Origin: J054 sp965221985
GTDB taxonomy: Bacteria; Pseudomonadota; Gammaproteobacteria; Steroidobacterales; GCA-2729495
Reading direction: 5' to 3'
Length of the DNA stretch: 64,000 bases
Assembly (NCBI GenBank): GCA_965221985.1
Contig: OZ244928.1
Location: 2,914,001 to 2,978,000 of the forward strand
In this document: positions 35,911 to 44,347 of the stretch, piece after piece
How positions within the stretch are numbered: position 1 is the first letter of the stretch
Layout of the letters: every line of letters begins with the position of its first letter
Program-made: the position numbers and the translations under genes
The notes under the pieces: generated by a model
Told to the model about the DNA's origin: nothing
Databases searched by the model: none
The model's input: the letters and a program-made list of their open reading frames with translations, nothing else

Positions 35911-38180
35911 CCGGACTCCGCTGGAATAACTTCGGTTCGATCAACTTTTCTCCAACCACGCGGCAGCAGGTTACCCCGGCGGCCGCGCGTACCGGCGTAG
36001 GTTTCAAGATCACCTGCCTTTAGGCTCATTCGGCGCTTGCCGCTCTTAATCATCAGCGCATCACCAGGCCGCAATACAGCCGTGGACAGCAAGCTTTCTT
36101 CGCCACTGCGAAATTTCGGCGTCGGAATTCCGATTATCTTGTTTCCCTTGCCGCGGGCTAGCTCTGGCAATTCTGCCGCGGGAAAAACGAGCAGACGACC
36201 GATGGAACTCACCGCAGCGACCTGCAGTTCACCGGGGAATTCATCGCCGAGTATCGGCTGAGGAATAACGACTTGGCCACCCGCCGGCACACGGAGCACG
36301 CTCTTGCCCGCGCGATTCCGGGAATGCAACTCACCCAGGCGGACGAAAAAACCATAGCCGGCAGTGGAGGCAAGCAGCCAATATCCGTCTGAATCACCCG
36401 TCATGACACCTTGGAAACGCGCCCCGTCGGGCGGCTTAAGGCGACCGGCCAAAGGCTCACCCTGGCCCCGTGCCGACGGTAAACTGTGGGCCGGCAAGCA
36501 ATAGGCGCGACCGGTACTGTCTAAGAAAACGGCCAGCTGCTGACTACGGCCCCTCGCCGCCGCCAAGTATGTGTCGCCCGATTTGTAAGCCAATGCCTCC
36601 GGATCAATATCGTGCCCTTTGGCGGCCCTCACGAAGCCGCGTTCGGACAAGACCACGGTAACGGGCTCGCTGGCGATGAGTTGTTCATCAGAAAATGCTT
36701 TGGCGGGCGCCCGTTCGACTATATGGGTGCGTCTATCGTCGCCGTGGGCATCACTCAAGGCCATCAGTTCGGTCCGAATCAATTTGTTCAAGCGAAGCTT
36801 GCTGCGAAGGGTTTTCGCTAAACTATCACGTTCTTTGGCTAGCTCGTCTTGTTCGCTTCGGATCTTTATTTCTTCGAGTTTCGCCAGCTGTCGGAGCCGC
36901 AGATTCAGGATCGCTTCAGCTTGTATCTCGGTCAACTTGAAGCGCTTCATCAAGGCCGGCTTGGGCTTTTCTTCCTTGCGAATGATGCGAATGACCTCGT
37001 CAATTTTCAGAAAGGCAATCAACAGGCCATCGAGAATATGGAGGCGTTCTTCAACGCGGTCCAGCCGGTAGCGCAACTTTTTCTTTACAGTTTCAGTCCG
37101 GTATTGCAGCCATTCACCGAGTATGGCCTGCAGACCGCGCACCGCGGGACGGCCATCAAGACCGATAACATTTAGATTAACCCGCAAACTTCGCTCTAGA
37201 TCGGTGCTCGCAAACAAGTGATCCATCAATTGTTCCGTCGGCACCCGGTTAGAGCGCGGCACAATAACCAAGCGCGTGGGATTCTCATGGTCAGACTCGT
37301 CGCGGAGATCTTCAACCATGGGCAATTTCTTCGCGCGCATTTGACTAGCGATTTGCTCCAAAACCTTGCTGCCGGATACTTGGTAGGGCAACTGGGTAAT
37401 CACTAAATCCCCGTCCTCGATTTCCCAGCGGGCGCGCACCCGCAAGCTGCCGTTACCGGTCTTGTAGATTTCCTTTAGATCTTGAGCCGGCGTAATCAAC
37501 TCGCCGCCCGTTGGGAAGTCCGGGCCCTTGATATGCTTGCGCAAGGCGGCGAGTGTGGCCTTGGGCTTGTCGAGCAAATGCACTAGGGCCGCAACCACCT
37601 CGCGCAAGTTATGCGGCGGAACATCGGTGGACATGCCCACCGCGATACCCGTTGCACCATTCAACAACAGATTGGGCAGCTGAGCCGGCAGCAAGGCTGG
37701 CTCCTGCAAAGTTCCATCGAAATTCGGCAACCAATCCGTTGTGCCTTGCCCCAACTCGTCGAGCAAGACGGCAGCATACGGTCTCAACCGCGATTCCGTA
37801 TAGCGCATGGCCGCGAAGGATTTAGGGTCGTCAGGCGACCCCCAGTTGCCTTGTCCATCCACAATGGGGTAGCGATAAGAAAACGGCTGCGCCATATAGA
37901 CCATGGCTTCATAACAGGCGCTATCGCCGTGGGGATGAAACTTGCCGATCACGTCCCCGACGGTACGGGCGGATTTTTTCGGCTTCGCCCCGGCGGTCAG
38001 GGCCAACTCGCTCATGGCATAGATAATCCGGCGTTGGACCGGTTTGAGACCATCACTGATATGGGGTAAAGCGCGATCCAGGATCACGTACATGGAGTAT
38101 TCCAGATACGCCTTCTCGGTGAAGTCTTTGAGTGGCTGGCGCTCTATGCCTTCAAAATCCAATTGATTTTGCCCGCTCAT
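35907..38180 (-). CDS. parC: DNA topoisomerase IV subunit A ParC
   Basis: ParC is the DNA cleavage subunit of topoisomerase IV, which decatenates daughter chromosomes. The 757-aa protein has the winged-helix active site with the catalytic Tyr in AAMRYTESRL (about residue 120) and the quinolone-determining region HPHGDSACYEAMVYMAQ with wild-type-like Ser and Glu. The C-terminal beta-pinwheel is shorter and less regular than in GyrA, supporting ParC. It follows parE after 13 bp, so the two subunits form one operon. Confidence 0.97.
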   Translation of the reverse strand: MSGQNQLDFEGIERQPLKDFTEKAYLEYSMYVILDRALPHISDGLKPVQRRIIYAMSELALTAGAKPKKSARTVGDVIGKFHPHGDSACYEAMVYMAQPFSYRYPIVDGQGNWGSPDDPKSFAAMRYTESRLRPYAAVLLDELGQGTTDWLPNFDGTLQEPALLPAQLPNLLLNGATGIAVGMSTDVPPHNLREVVAALVHLLDKPKATLAALRKHIKGPDFPTGGELITPAQDLKEIYKTGNGSLRVRARWEIEDGDLVITQLPYQVSGSKVLEQIASQMRAKKLPMVEDLRDESDHENPTRLVIVPRSNRVPTEQLMDHLFASTDLERSLRVNLNVIGLDGRPAVRGLQAILGEWLQYRTETVKKKLRYRLDRVEERLHILDGLLIAFLKIDEVIRIIRKEEKPKPALMKRFKLTEIQAEAILNLRLRQLAKLEEIKIRSEQDELAKERDSLAKTLRSKLRLNKLIRTELMALSDAHGDDRRTHIVERAPAKAFSDEQLIASEPVTVVLSERGFVRAAKGHDIDPEALAYKSGDTYLAAARGRSQQLAVFLDSTGRAYCLPAHSLPSARGQGEPLAGRLKPPDGARFQGVMTGDSDGYWLLASTAGYGFFVRLGELHSRNRAGKSVLRVPAGGQVVIPQPILGDEFPGELQVAAVSSIGRLLVFPAAELPELARGKGNKIIGIPTPKFRSGEESLLSTAVLRPGDALMIKSGKRRMSLKAGDLETYAGTRGRRGNLLPRGWRKVDRTEVIPAESG

Positions 38181-38193
38181 GAATTCATCTCCA

Positions 38194-40074
38194 TCACAGT
38201 TGTGCCAGGTTGCCCTTGGTCTCTAGCCATTCGCGACGATCGCGCGCCCGCTTCTTTGCCAAGAGCATGTCGAGCAGTTGCTCAGTCTTGTCTTTTGCGG
38301 ACACAGTCAATTGCATGAGACGCCGGGTATCAGGCGACATGGTTGTTTCGCGCAGCTGGGCCGGACTCATCTCGCCCAGGCCTTTGAAACGAGTGACATT
38401 GATCTTGCCGCGGAGCTTCTCTGCTGCAACGCGATCCAGAATGCCTTGCCGCTCGTCTTCATCGAGTGCGTAGAACACCTGTTTCCCCACATCAATTCGG
38501 TACAGCGGTGGCATGGCGACGTAAACGTGCCCCGCCTTAACCAACTGGGGGAAATGGCGCGCAAACAGCGCGCAAATTAAGGTGGCAATGTGCTGACCGT
38601 CGGAATCCGCATCGGCCAGGATGCAAATCTTATGATAGCGCAAGGCCGCTAGGTCCTCCGCCCCCGGATCAATGCCCAAGGCAATACTAATGTTATGCAC
38701 TTCCTGCGACCCGAGGACCTCTGCTTGGTCCACCTCCCAGGTGTTCAGAATCTTGCCTCGCAAGGGCAACACAGCCTGAAATTCACGGTCACGCGCCTGT
38801 TTCGCCGACCCGCCCGCCGAGTCACCTTCCACCAGAAACAGTTCGCTGCTCTCCGGTTCCGAAACGCTGCAATCGGCCAGCTTGCCCGGCAAAGCCGGAC
38901 CCGTCGCCAGCTTCTTGCGCACGACTTTCTTACCGCTGCGCACCCGCGCCTGGGCTGCGGCGATGGCGCGCTGCGCGATCAAATCGCCCGTTTCAGGGTG
39001 CTCATTGAGCCAAATACCCAATGAGTCTTTCACCACGCCGGAGACAAACGCCGCCACTTCCCGCGAAGACAATCGCTCCTTAGTCTGACCGCTGAACTGC
39101 GGATCTTCGGTCTTAACCGACAACACGTAACTCACGCCATCCCAGACGTCTTCCGGCGCAATGCGCAAACCGCGTGGCAACAAACTACGAAAATCGCAAT
39201 ATTCCCGAACTGCCTCAGTCAGGCCGGTGCGGAAGCCATTGACATGTGTCCCGCCTTGGCTGGTTGGCACCAAATTCACATAGGCTTCGCCGACACCGTC
39301 GCCGTAAGACCAAATCATGGCCCAATCAACTTCATCACGCTTGCCTTGGGCACTCCCGGCAAACGGCGTCTCCGGTAGACAGTCCACTTCACCCAGAGAC
39401 TCGAGAAGATATTCTTCCAACCCCCCCGCATATTCCCATTCGTGTTTTTCAGCCGGCTTTTCAATACGCAGACGAATTCGCAGGCCGGGGCATAAGACTG
39501 CCTTGGCGCGCAGCACGTGCTTCAACTGGGCAATTGAGAACTTACCGGAATCGAAATACTTGGAATCCGGCCAAAATCGAATGGTGGTGCCGGTGTTGGC
39601 CTTGCCAACCTTGCCAACGACCTCCAACTTACCAACTTTCTTACCGCCTCTAAAGCTAAGGTTGTATTCCTTGGCGTTCCGGCGAATCCAAACCTCGAGA
39701 TTCTTGGAAAGAGCATTCACCACGGACACGCCGACGCCGTGCAAACCACCAGAAAATCGATAATTCTTGCCAGAGAATTTACCGCCTGCGTGCAGGCGGG
39801 TCAGAATCAGTTCAACGCCCGGAATTTTTTCTTTCGGATGTTTATCCACGGGCATGCCGCGACCGTTGTCGGCGACTTCCAGGGAACCGTCCTTGCGTAG
39901 GGTGACATCGATGCGGCTACAGTGCCCAGCGATTGCTTCATCGACACTGTTGTCGATGACCTCGTGGGCCAAATGATTCGGCCGCGTGGTGTCGGTGTAC
40001 ATGCCCGGCCGGCGCCGAACGGGATCAAGACCGCTGAGCACCTCGATGTCAGCGGCCGCATAGCTGTTAGCCAT
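38194..40074 (-). CDS. parE: DNA topoisomerase IV subunit B ParE
   Basis: ParE is the ATPase subunit of topoisomerase IV. The 626-aa length is typical of ParE rather than the longer GyrB of gammaproteobacteria. The GHKL ATP site is visible as DNSVDEAIAGH, NGRGMPVD and GGLHGVGVSVVNALS, and the Toprim domain as LFLVEGDSAGGSAKQARDREFQAVLPLRGKI (split motif EGDSAGG and later DADSDG). It is the first gene of the parE-parC unit. Confidence 0.97.
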   Translation of the reverse strand: MANSYAAADIEVLSGLDPVRRRPGMYTDTTRPNHLAHEVIDNSVDEAIAGHCSRIDVTLRKDGSLEVADNGRGMPVDKHPKEKIPGVELILTRLHAGGKFSGKNYRFSGGLHGVGVSVVNALSKNLEVWIRRNAKEYNLSFRGGKKVGKLEVVGKVGKANTGTTIRFWPDSKYFDSGKFSIAQLKHVLRAKAVLCPGLRIRLRIEKPAEKHEWEYAGGLEEYLLESLGEVDCLPETPFAGSAQGKRDEVDWAMIWSYGDGVGEAYVNLVPTSQGGTHVNGFRTGLTEAVREYCDFRSLLPRGLRIAPEDVWDGVSYVLSVKTEDPQFSGQTKERLSSREVAAFVSGVVKDSLGIWLNEHPETGDLIAQRAIAAAQARVRSGKKVVRKKLATGPALPGKLADCSVSEPESSELFLVEGDSAGGSAKQARDREFQAVLPLRGKILNTWEVDQAEVLGSQEVHNISIALGIDPGAEDLAALRYHKICILADADSDGQHIATLICALFARHFPQLVKAGHVYVAMPPLYRIDVGKQVFYALDEDERQGILDRVAAEKLRGKINVTRFKGLGEMSPAQLRETTMSPDTRRLMQLTVSAKDKTEQLLDMLLAKKRARDRREWLETKGNLAQL

Positions 40075-40189
40075 TAATAGTGTTTCCGGGCTGCCAAGAG
40101 CAGCCTACCTGCGCACAACAAGCTACGCATGGTATGCCGTCAGCTAGAAAAGGCAATGCTGAGGAAATACCCGGGCCGCGGGCACTCGG

Positions 40190-40771
40190 CTATTGCAAGT
40201 CGGCAATGAGCGATTCGCGCATGATTTCCGGGACCGTGACCGCCATGCGATATTCGGGATGGTCGATGCCCGCTTGCAAGCCGGCACCCGAGCGCAAGCC
40301 TTCCCGCAGACCCTCACCCAGCTCAAATCGTAGAAAATGGACCGCGGAGGTCTTGTGCTCATTGGCTCTGGACATGTCTTCGTCGGCGATGGCCAGGACG
40401 CGATCCTGCCCATCCACTTCGACCCAAACCTCATTTTCAATACCCAAGAGCTTCACCAGGGCGCGCTGCCGATCGTCCTGGTCCGGATATTCGATCATCA
40501 TGGTCGCCTTCCAGTTCCCGCCATCGGGAATGAGCGGATTGTAGGCATCCAATTCATCTTGGATCCCAGCTGGCTCAAAAATTCGCTCGGCCCGCAACAT
40601 CTCCTGCACTTGGTAGTGCATGGTGAGCCTGTCTTCGAAAAACAGTGTGACATGATCGCCAATGGCCAATTTGCGGTGTGCCTTGTGGGCCATCACCTGC
40701 GCCCGAAAATCCCGGCGTAGGCGCGCATAGGTTTCCAGCGAATGGAGATCGTCCAAGGACAACTTATTCAC
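40190..40771 (-). CDS. DUF3501 family protein
   Basis: This 193-aa protein matches the DUF3501 family by its pattern: LSLDDLHSLETYARLRRDFRAQV at the N-terminus, then LFFEDRLTMHYQVQEMLRAERI and later VHFLRFEL. No catalytic motif is recognised; it looks soluble and is Glu/Arg-rich. I chose the GTG at 40771, 2 nt beyond the stop of the preceding gene, because the N-terminus then begins like the family; a longer reading frame overlaps the Fe-S gene out of frame. It is the third gene of the rubrerythrin operon. Its function is unknown; the neighbours suggest redox or iron stress. Confidence 0.88.
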   Translation of the reverse strand: MNKLSLDDLHSLETYARLRRDFRAQVMAHKAHRKLAIGDHVTLFFEDRLTMHYQVQEMLRAERIFEPAGIQDELDAYNPLIPDGGNWKATMMIEYPDQDDRQRALVKLLGIENEVWVEVDGQDRVLAIADEDMSRANEHKTSAVHFLRFELGEGLREGLRSGAGLQAGIDHPEYRMAVTVPEIMRESLIADLQ

Positions 40772-40773
40772 GG

Positions 40774-42108
40774 CTACAGACCATAAGCGGCTTTCAAAAG
40801 CGATAGGGGATGACTTGCGTCGGTGCCCGCGACCTCGCCCGCGATTTGTTCGCCCGCCATGGGGCAATCGCTGACAAAATAATCAGCGTCCGCATCTTCC
40901 ACCCGGCGCACGACGGGCTTGGCGATTTTTAGTGAAGCTTCGCGATACCGCTTCTTGACGCCGTAGGTTCCATCGTGTCCGGAACAACGTTCAATGGCAG
41001 CCACCTCAGTATCCGGCACTAATTCCAATATCTCCTTGGTTTTCAGACCAATGTTTTGCACGCGCAGATGACAAGGCACTTGGTAGCTAAGCTTACCCAG
41101 GCTGCGCTTAAAATCAGTCTGCAAGGCGCCGGCCTTGTGCCGCAACATGAGATATTCAAAGGGATCGAAAAAATGCTGTGCGACGGCTTGAACGTCCGGA
41201 TCATCCGGAAACAAAAGCGGCAACTCCTGCTTGAACATCAAGACACAGGAAGGCACCGGTGCAACGATATCCCAACCATCCTTAACCCATTTGAGTAGCT
41301 CGGGGATATTGGCTTCCTTGGCGCGCTGTACAGACTCCAGATCACCCAATTCAAGCTTCGGCATACCACAACAGCGTTCGCTGGCAGCCAATGAAACCGC
41401 GATACCATTGTGCGCAAAAACCTTTGCCAGATCCTCGCAAACTTCCGGCAAATTACGGTTTCCGTAGCAGGTCGTGAACAAAACCACACGACCATGAGTG
41501 CCGCTGACAGTCTTTACCGGCGCTTCTCGATCCGAGTGTGCCAAGCGGGCTCGCGCGCTGCGGCTATGGTATCGGGGAATCGGCGCCGTGCGATCGACCC
41601 CCAGCACGCTCTCCATTGCTGAGCGTCCCAGCGAGGTGGCATTGGCCGCGTTGACAATTTCGGCAACAACCGGAATACCAGCAAACCGCCCCACTTGGTC
41701 CGTCGCACTGAGAACCCGCTCTTGCCAAGTCGCTCCATGATCCTTAAACCGCTTTGCCTTGGCCCGCAGCATGAGGTGGGGAAAATCAATGTTCCACTCA
41801 TGGGGCGGCACATAGGGGCACTTCGACATGTAGCACATGTCGCAGAGATAGCACTGATCAACCACTTCCCAATAGACGGTTTTTTCCACGCCGTCTATTT
41901 CGCCCGAATCGCTCTCATCGATGGCATCAAACAGTGTCGGAAATGCATTGCACAAGCTAAAACACCGCCGACATCCGTGACAGATATCAAACACTCGCTC
42001 CAATTCCTGGAACAAGTCACCGTCGTCGTAAAACTTTGGTGATTGCCAATCTATGGCGTGACGAGTTGGTGCTTCTAAACTACCCTCGCGCGAAGAATTG
42101 TCCGACAT
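40774..42108 (-). CDS. Fe-S protein with ferredoxin-type clusters and two CCG domains (GlpC/heterodisulfide-reductase-like)
   Basis: This 444-aa protein has two Cys-rich [4Fe-4S]-type motifs (CHGCRRCFSLC at about residues 45-55, and CYLCDMCYMSKCP at about 90-102) followed by two CCG domains (TCYGN ... ERCCGMPK, and PCHLR ... ERCSGHDG). This is the build of GlpC, LldE/GlcF and HdrB/D electron-transfer subunits. No flavoprotein partner is adjacent. ATG at 42108 has GAGGA upstream. It lies 64 bp after rubrerythrin and 2 bp before DUF3501, so it may supply electrons to rubrerythrin; that is inference. Confidence 0.9.
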   Translation of the reverse strand: MSDNSSREGSLEAPTRHAIDWQSPKFYDDGDLFQELERVFDICHGCRRCFSLCNAFPTLFDAIDESDSGEIDGVEKTVYWEVVDQCYLCDMCYMSKCPYVPPHEWNIDFPHLMLRAKAKRFKDHGATWQERVLSATDQVGRFAGIPVVAEIVNAANATSLGRSAMESVLGVDRTAPIPRYHSRSARARLAHSDREAPVKTVSGTHGRVVLFTTCYGNRNLPEVCEDLAKVFAHNGIAVSLAASERCCGMPKLELGDLESVQRAKEANIPELLKWVKDGWDIVAPVPSCVLMFKQELPLLFPDDPDVQAVAQHFFDPFEYLMLRHKAGALQTDFKRSLGKLSYQVPCHLRVQNIGLKTKEILELVPDTEVAAIERCSGHDGTYGVKKRYREASLKIAKPVVRRVEDADADYFVSDCPMAGEQIAGEVAGTDASHPLSLLKAAYGL

Positions 42109-42171
42109 TAGCAATCCTCGCGGCTGCCCGAGCCACGCTCGGGCAGCCGCTAGTTTTCGGGATAATTGGCT

Positions 42172-42591
42172 CTAGCCGTCGAGGTTATCCAGAGCCTTTT
42201 GAAAGCGATTCGCGTGGGACCGCTCAGCTTTCGCTAGCGTCTCGAACCAATCGGCGATTTCATCGTGGCCTTCATCTCGCGCAGTCTTGGCCATACCGGG
42301 GTACATATCGGTGTACTCATGGGTTTCTCCCGCGATGGCCGCTTTCAGATTGCTGCCTGTGGCACCAATGGGTAGACCCGTGGCTGGATCACCCACCTCA
42401 GCCAAGTAATCCAAATGACCGTGGGCATGACCCGTTTCACCTTCGGCGGTGGAGCGGAATACAGTGGCCACGTCGTTGTAGCCCTCAACATCCGCCTTGT
42501 TGGCGAAATATAGGTATCGACGATTCGCCTGGGACTCGCCCGCAAAAGCATCTTTTAGGTTTTGTTCGGTCTTACTACCTTTGAGGTCCAC
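42172..42591 (-). CDS. Rubrerythrin-family di-iron protein, without rubredoxin domain
   Basis: Rubrerythrins reduce hydrogen peroxide at a di-iron site in the cytoplasm. The 139-aa ferritin-like four-helix protein shows the metal ligands in order: Glu in AGESQANRRY (helix A), Glu/Glu/His in STAEGETGHAHGH (helix B), Glu in AGETHEY (helix C) and Glu/His in KAERSHANRF (helix D). The C-terminal Cys4 rubredoxin domain of classical rubrerythrin is absent, so an external electron donor is needed. Translation starts at a GTG with AAGGAG upstream. It is the first gene of a three-gene operon with a near-consensus promoter and palindromic operator. Confidence 0.93.
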   Translation of the reverse strand: MDLKGSKTEQNLKDAFAGESQANRRYLYFANKADVEGYNDVATVFRSTAEGETGHAHGHLDYLAEVGDPATGLPIGATGSNLKAAIAGETHEYTDMYPGMAKTARDEGHDEIADWFETLAKAERSHANRFQKALDNLDG

Positions 42592-42629
42592 GTTGACTTC
42601 TCCTTATTTTCCGGGGAATTCCGGCCTTG

Positions 42630-42646
42630 TTTAGACTGAGTCTAAA
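42630..42646. promoter_or_regulatory. Perfect 17-bp palindromic operator candidate upstream of rubrerythrin
   Basis: TTTAGACTGAGTCTAAA is a perfect 8-1-8 inverted repeat that overlaps the -10 box and the likely transcription start of the rubrerythrin operon. A repressor bound there would block initiation. It resembles the half-site layout of Fur-superfamily or Irr-type boxes (TTAGAA...TTCTAA) but does not match one exactly. Confidence 0.75.
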
Positions 42647-42673
42647 TATAGGACCGCCAAGGCGTCGTGTCAA
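42645..42673 (-). promoter_or_regulatory. Strong sigma-70 promoter of the rubrerythrin operon
   Basis: On the minus strand TTGACA (42668-42673) is followed after exactly 17 nt by TATATT (42645-42650). The -35 is perfect and the -10 differs at one position. The palindrome at 42630-42646 overlaps the -10 end, arguing for a tightly repressed, strongly inducible promoter. Confidence 0.85.
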
Positions 42674-42756
42674 CAATTTGCTGCGGTAGCGACAAAAGTT
42701 TGACGAGCCCACTGGGCTGTGCAAGGCTAGCCCTGCGGATCCCATAGGAAACTGCT

Positions 42757-43002
42757 GTGGCAGACAATAAAAAGAAGACCTTGGACCTGGAAAAGGCCAT
42801 GGGGGAGCTGGAAAAAATCGTCGAGCAACTCGAAGCCGGCAACCTTAGCCTGGACAAATCCCTGCGACAATTCGAAAAAGGCGTTAGCCTAAGTCGAGAA
42901 TGTCATGCGGCATTGACGGCAGCGGAACAGAAAGTCCAGATGCTAATGGGTGACGAGCTTAGAGACACCAGCGCGAAAGCCCTAAGCCAACTCACGGACT
43001 AG
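42757..43002 (+). CDS. xseB: Exodeoxyribonuclease VII small subunit XseB
   Basis: XseB binds the large subunit XseA to form a single-strand DNA exonuclease. The 81-aa protein has the family pattern LEKAMGELEKIVEQLEAGNLSLDKSLRQFEKG (helical hairpin, read as overlapping shorter motifs such as LEAGNLSLDKSL). It starts at a GTG with AGGA upstream. Usually ispA and dxs follow in Pseudomonas and E. coli; here the next gene is convergent, so xseB stands alone. It diverges from rubrerythrin. Confidence 0.93.
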   Translation: MADNKKKTLDLEKAMGELEKIVEQLEAGNLSLDKSLRQFEKGVSLSRECHAALTAAEQKVQMLMGDELRDTSAKALSQLTD

Positions 43003-43019
43003 CGATAAAACGCCCGCTA

Positions 43020-44324
43020 TCAGGTGGAAGCGCCGTTCGCGCTTTCCAACCTGTGTATGAGCGAGCGTAAGAAAACCTTATTGAAGCGCAACTGACAAGC
43101 AGTGGAAACTTGCTCCAGTAGCGTCGCGCTGACGCTCAATATTGCAACGTTGTCGCCCGCACGAATGGTCGAACTGCGCTTAACATCCGCGACATAGCTC
43201 GTTTCACCAAAACAATCGCCAGTATCGAGATAGCCAATGGGCTTACCATCCCGTTCCACAATCACGCGACCTGAGACAATCACGTAAAACCGGTCGTCCA
43301 GTTCGCCCTCGCGAACAATTTCCTCACCAGCTTGATAATCCCGCCATTCACTGGCCCGCTGCAGCTCGTGAATCTCATGCTGCGAAAAATCATGGAAGAA
43401 ACTCAGGGTACGCAGTTGCGCAAAATGCTCCTGGTTATGTAGGCGGTCGGATGCCGCCCGCAAACCCTGGTGCACACGAGTCAAGCGCGCCGCCAAAGAT
43501 CCGCCGTCCTTGAAGCGCCTTGCTGGATCTTTTTGCAAAACGGTTGCCACCACTTCCTCGAGCTCTTCTGGAATATCAGCCCGCAGGCGGTGAATCGGTG
43601 CGGGCGTCGCATAGATGATCTGATTCAATAGTCTCGCCAAGGTACTGGCCTTAAACGGGCGAAACCCCGTGAGCAGCTCATACATGACGGCGCCCAGGGA
43701 ATATAGATCCGAAGCCGGGGTGATCTCACCGGATTCAATTTGCTCCGGCGACATGTAACTCGGCGAACCGGCGATACCTTCAATACGCGAAATCTCTGCA
43801 TCGCGCAGGATCGCAATGCCGAAGTCTATGATCCGAACTTCATTGTCCGGTGTCAGCATAATGTTATTCGGTTTGATATCACGATGGATAACGCCGCGCT
43901 TGTGTGCATAGTGCAAGGCCTTCGCGCAGGTGTAAGTGATTTGGACGACGTCATCAAGGCGCAACAAGTTATCTGGGCGGCAATAGGCAGCAAGGGTACG
44001 CGCACCCTGCACATGCTCCATCACGACGTAGTACTGACCATTTTCTTCGCCGGCATCAAAGATGGGCAGAATGTTCGGATGCTGCAGCATGCCGACCATT
44101 TGTGCTTCGTTAAAAAACATTTTTCGCGCGATTTTCGCGCGCTGAGGATCATCTTCAGGCTCGGCCTGATAGACCTTGATGGCGACGTCTCGATTGAAAT
44201 AGGGATCGTGAGAAAGGAAAACGTTGCCGGTGCTACCCTGCCCAACTTCCTTGATGATAACGTACTTGCCGATCTGTTCCGGCACGACGGCGGGTGCTGT
44301 ATTTTGACTCGCCAATTCGACCAT
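43020..44324 (-). CDS. Serine/threonine protein kinase with C-terminal cyclic-nucleotide-binding domain
   Basis: This 434-aa protein has a full eukaryotic-type kinase domain (about residues 20-285): Gly-rich loop GQGSTGNVF, Lys in DVAIKVYQ, HRDIKPNN, DFGIAILRD and SPSYMSPEQIE. A linker leads to a cyclic-nucleotide-binding fold (about 310-425) with the phosphate-binding cassette pattern GDCFGETSYVADVKRSS, where FGE and the Arg of RSS are conserved as in CRP-type sites. This suggests kinase activity gated by a cyclic nucleotide. There is no membrane segment. It lies just downstream of thiL-pgpA and converges with xseB. Substrates and ligand are unknown. Confidence 0.92.
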   Translation of the reverse strand: MVELASQNTAPAVVPEQIGKYVIIKEVGQGSTGNVFLSHDPYFNRDVAIKVYQAEPEDDPQRAKIARKMFFNEAQMVGMLQHPNILPIFDAGEENGQYYVVMEHVQGARTLAAYCRPDNLLRLDDVVQITYTCAKALHYAHKRGVIHRDIKPNNIMLTPDNEVRIIDFGIAILRDAEISRIEGIAGSPSYMSPEQIESGEITPASDLYSLGAVMYELLTGFRPFKASTLARLLNQIIYATPAPIHRLRADIPEELEEVVATVLQKDPARRFKDGGSLAARLTRVHQGLRAASDRLHNQEHFAQLRTLSFFHDFSQHEIHELQRASEWRDYQAGEEIVREGELDDRFYVIVSGRVIVERDGKPIGYLDTGDCFGETSYVADVKRSSTIRAGDNVAILSVSATLLEQVSTACQLRFNKVFLRSLIHRLESANGAST

Positions 44325-44347
44325 CGAGATAGGACCACATGAGAAGA

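Noticed and set aside
42036..42584. 182-codon frame on the plus strand opposite rubrerythrin
   Set aside because: It is antisense to an operon with clear promoter and conserved proteins, and its product is Trp/Arg/Pro-rich with no recognisable motif.
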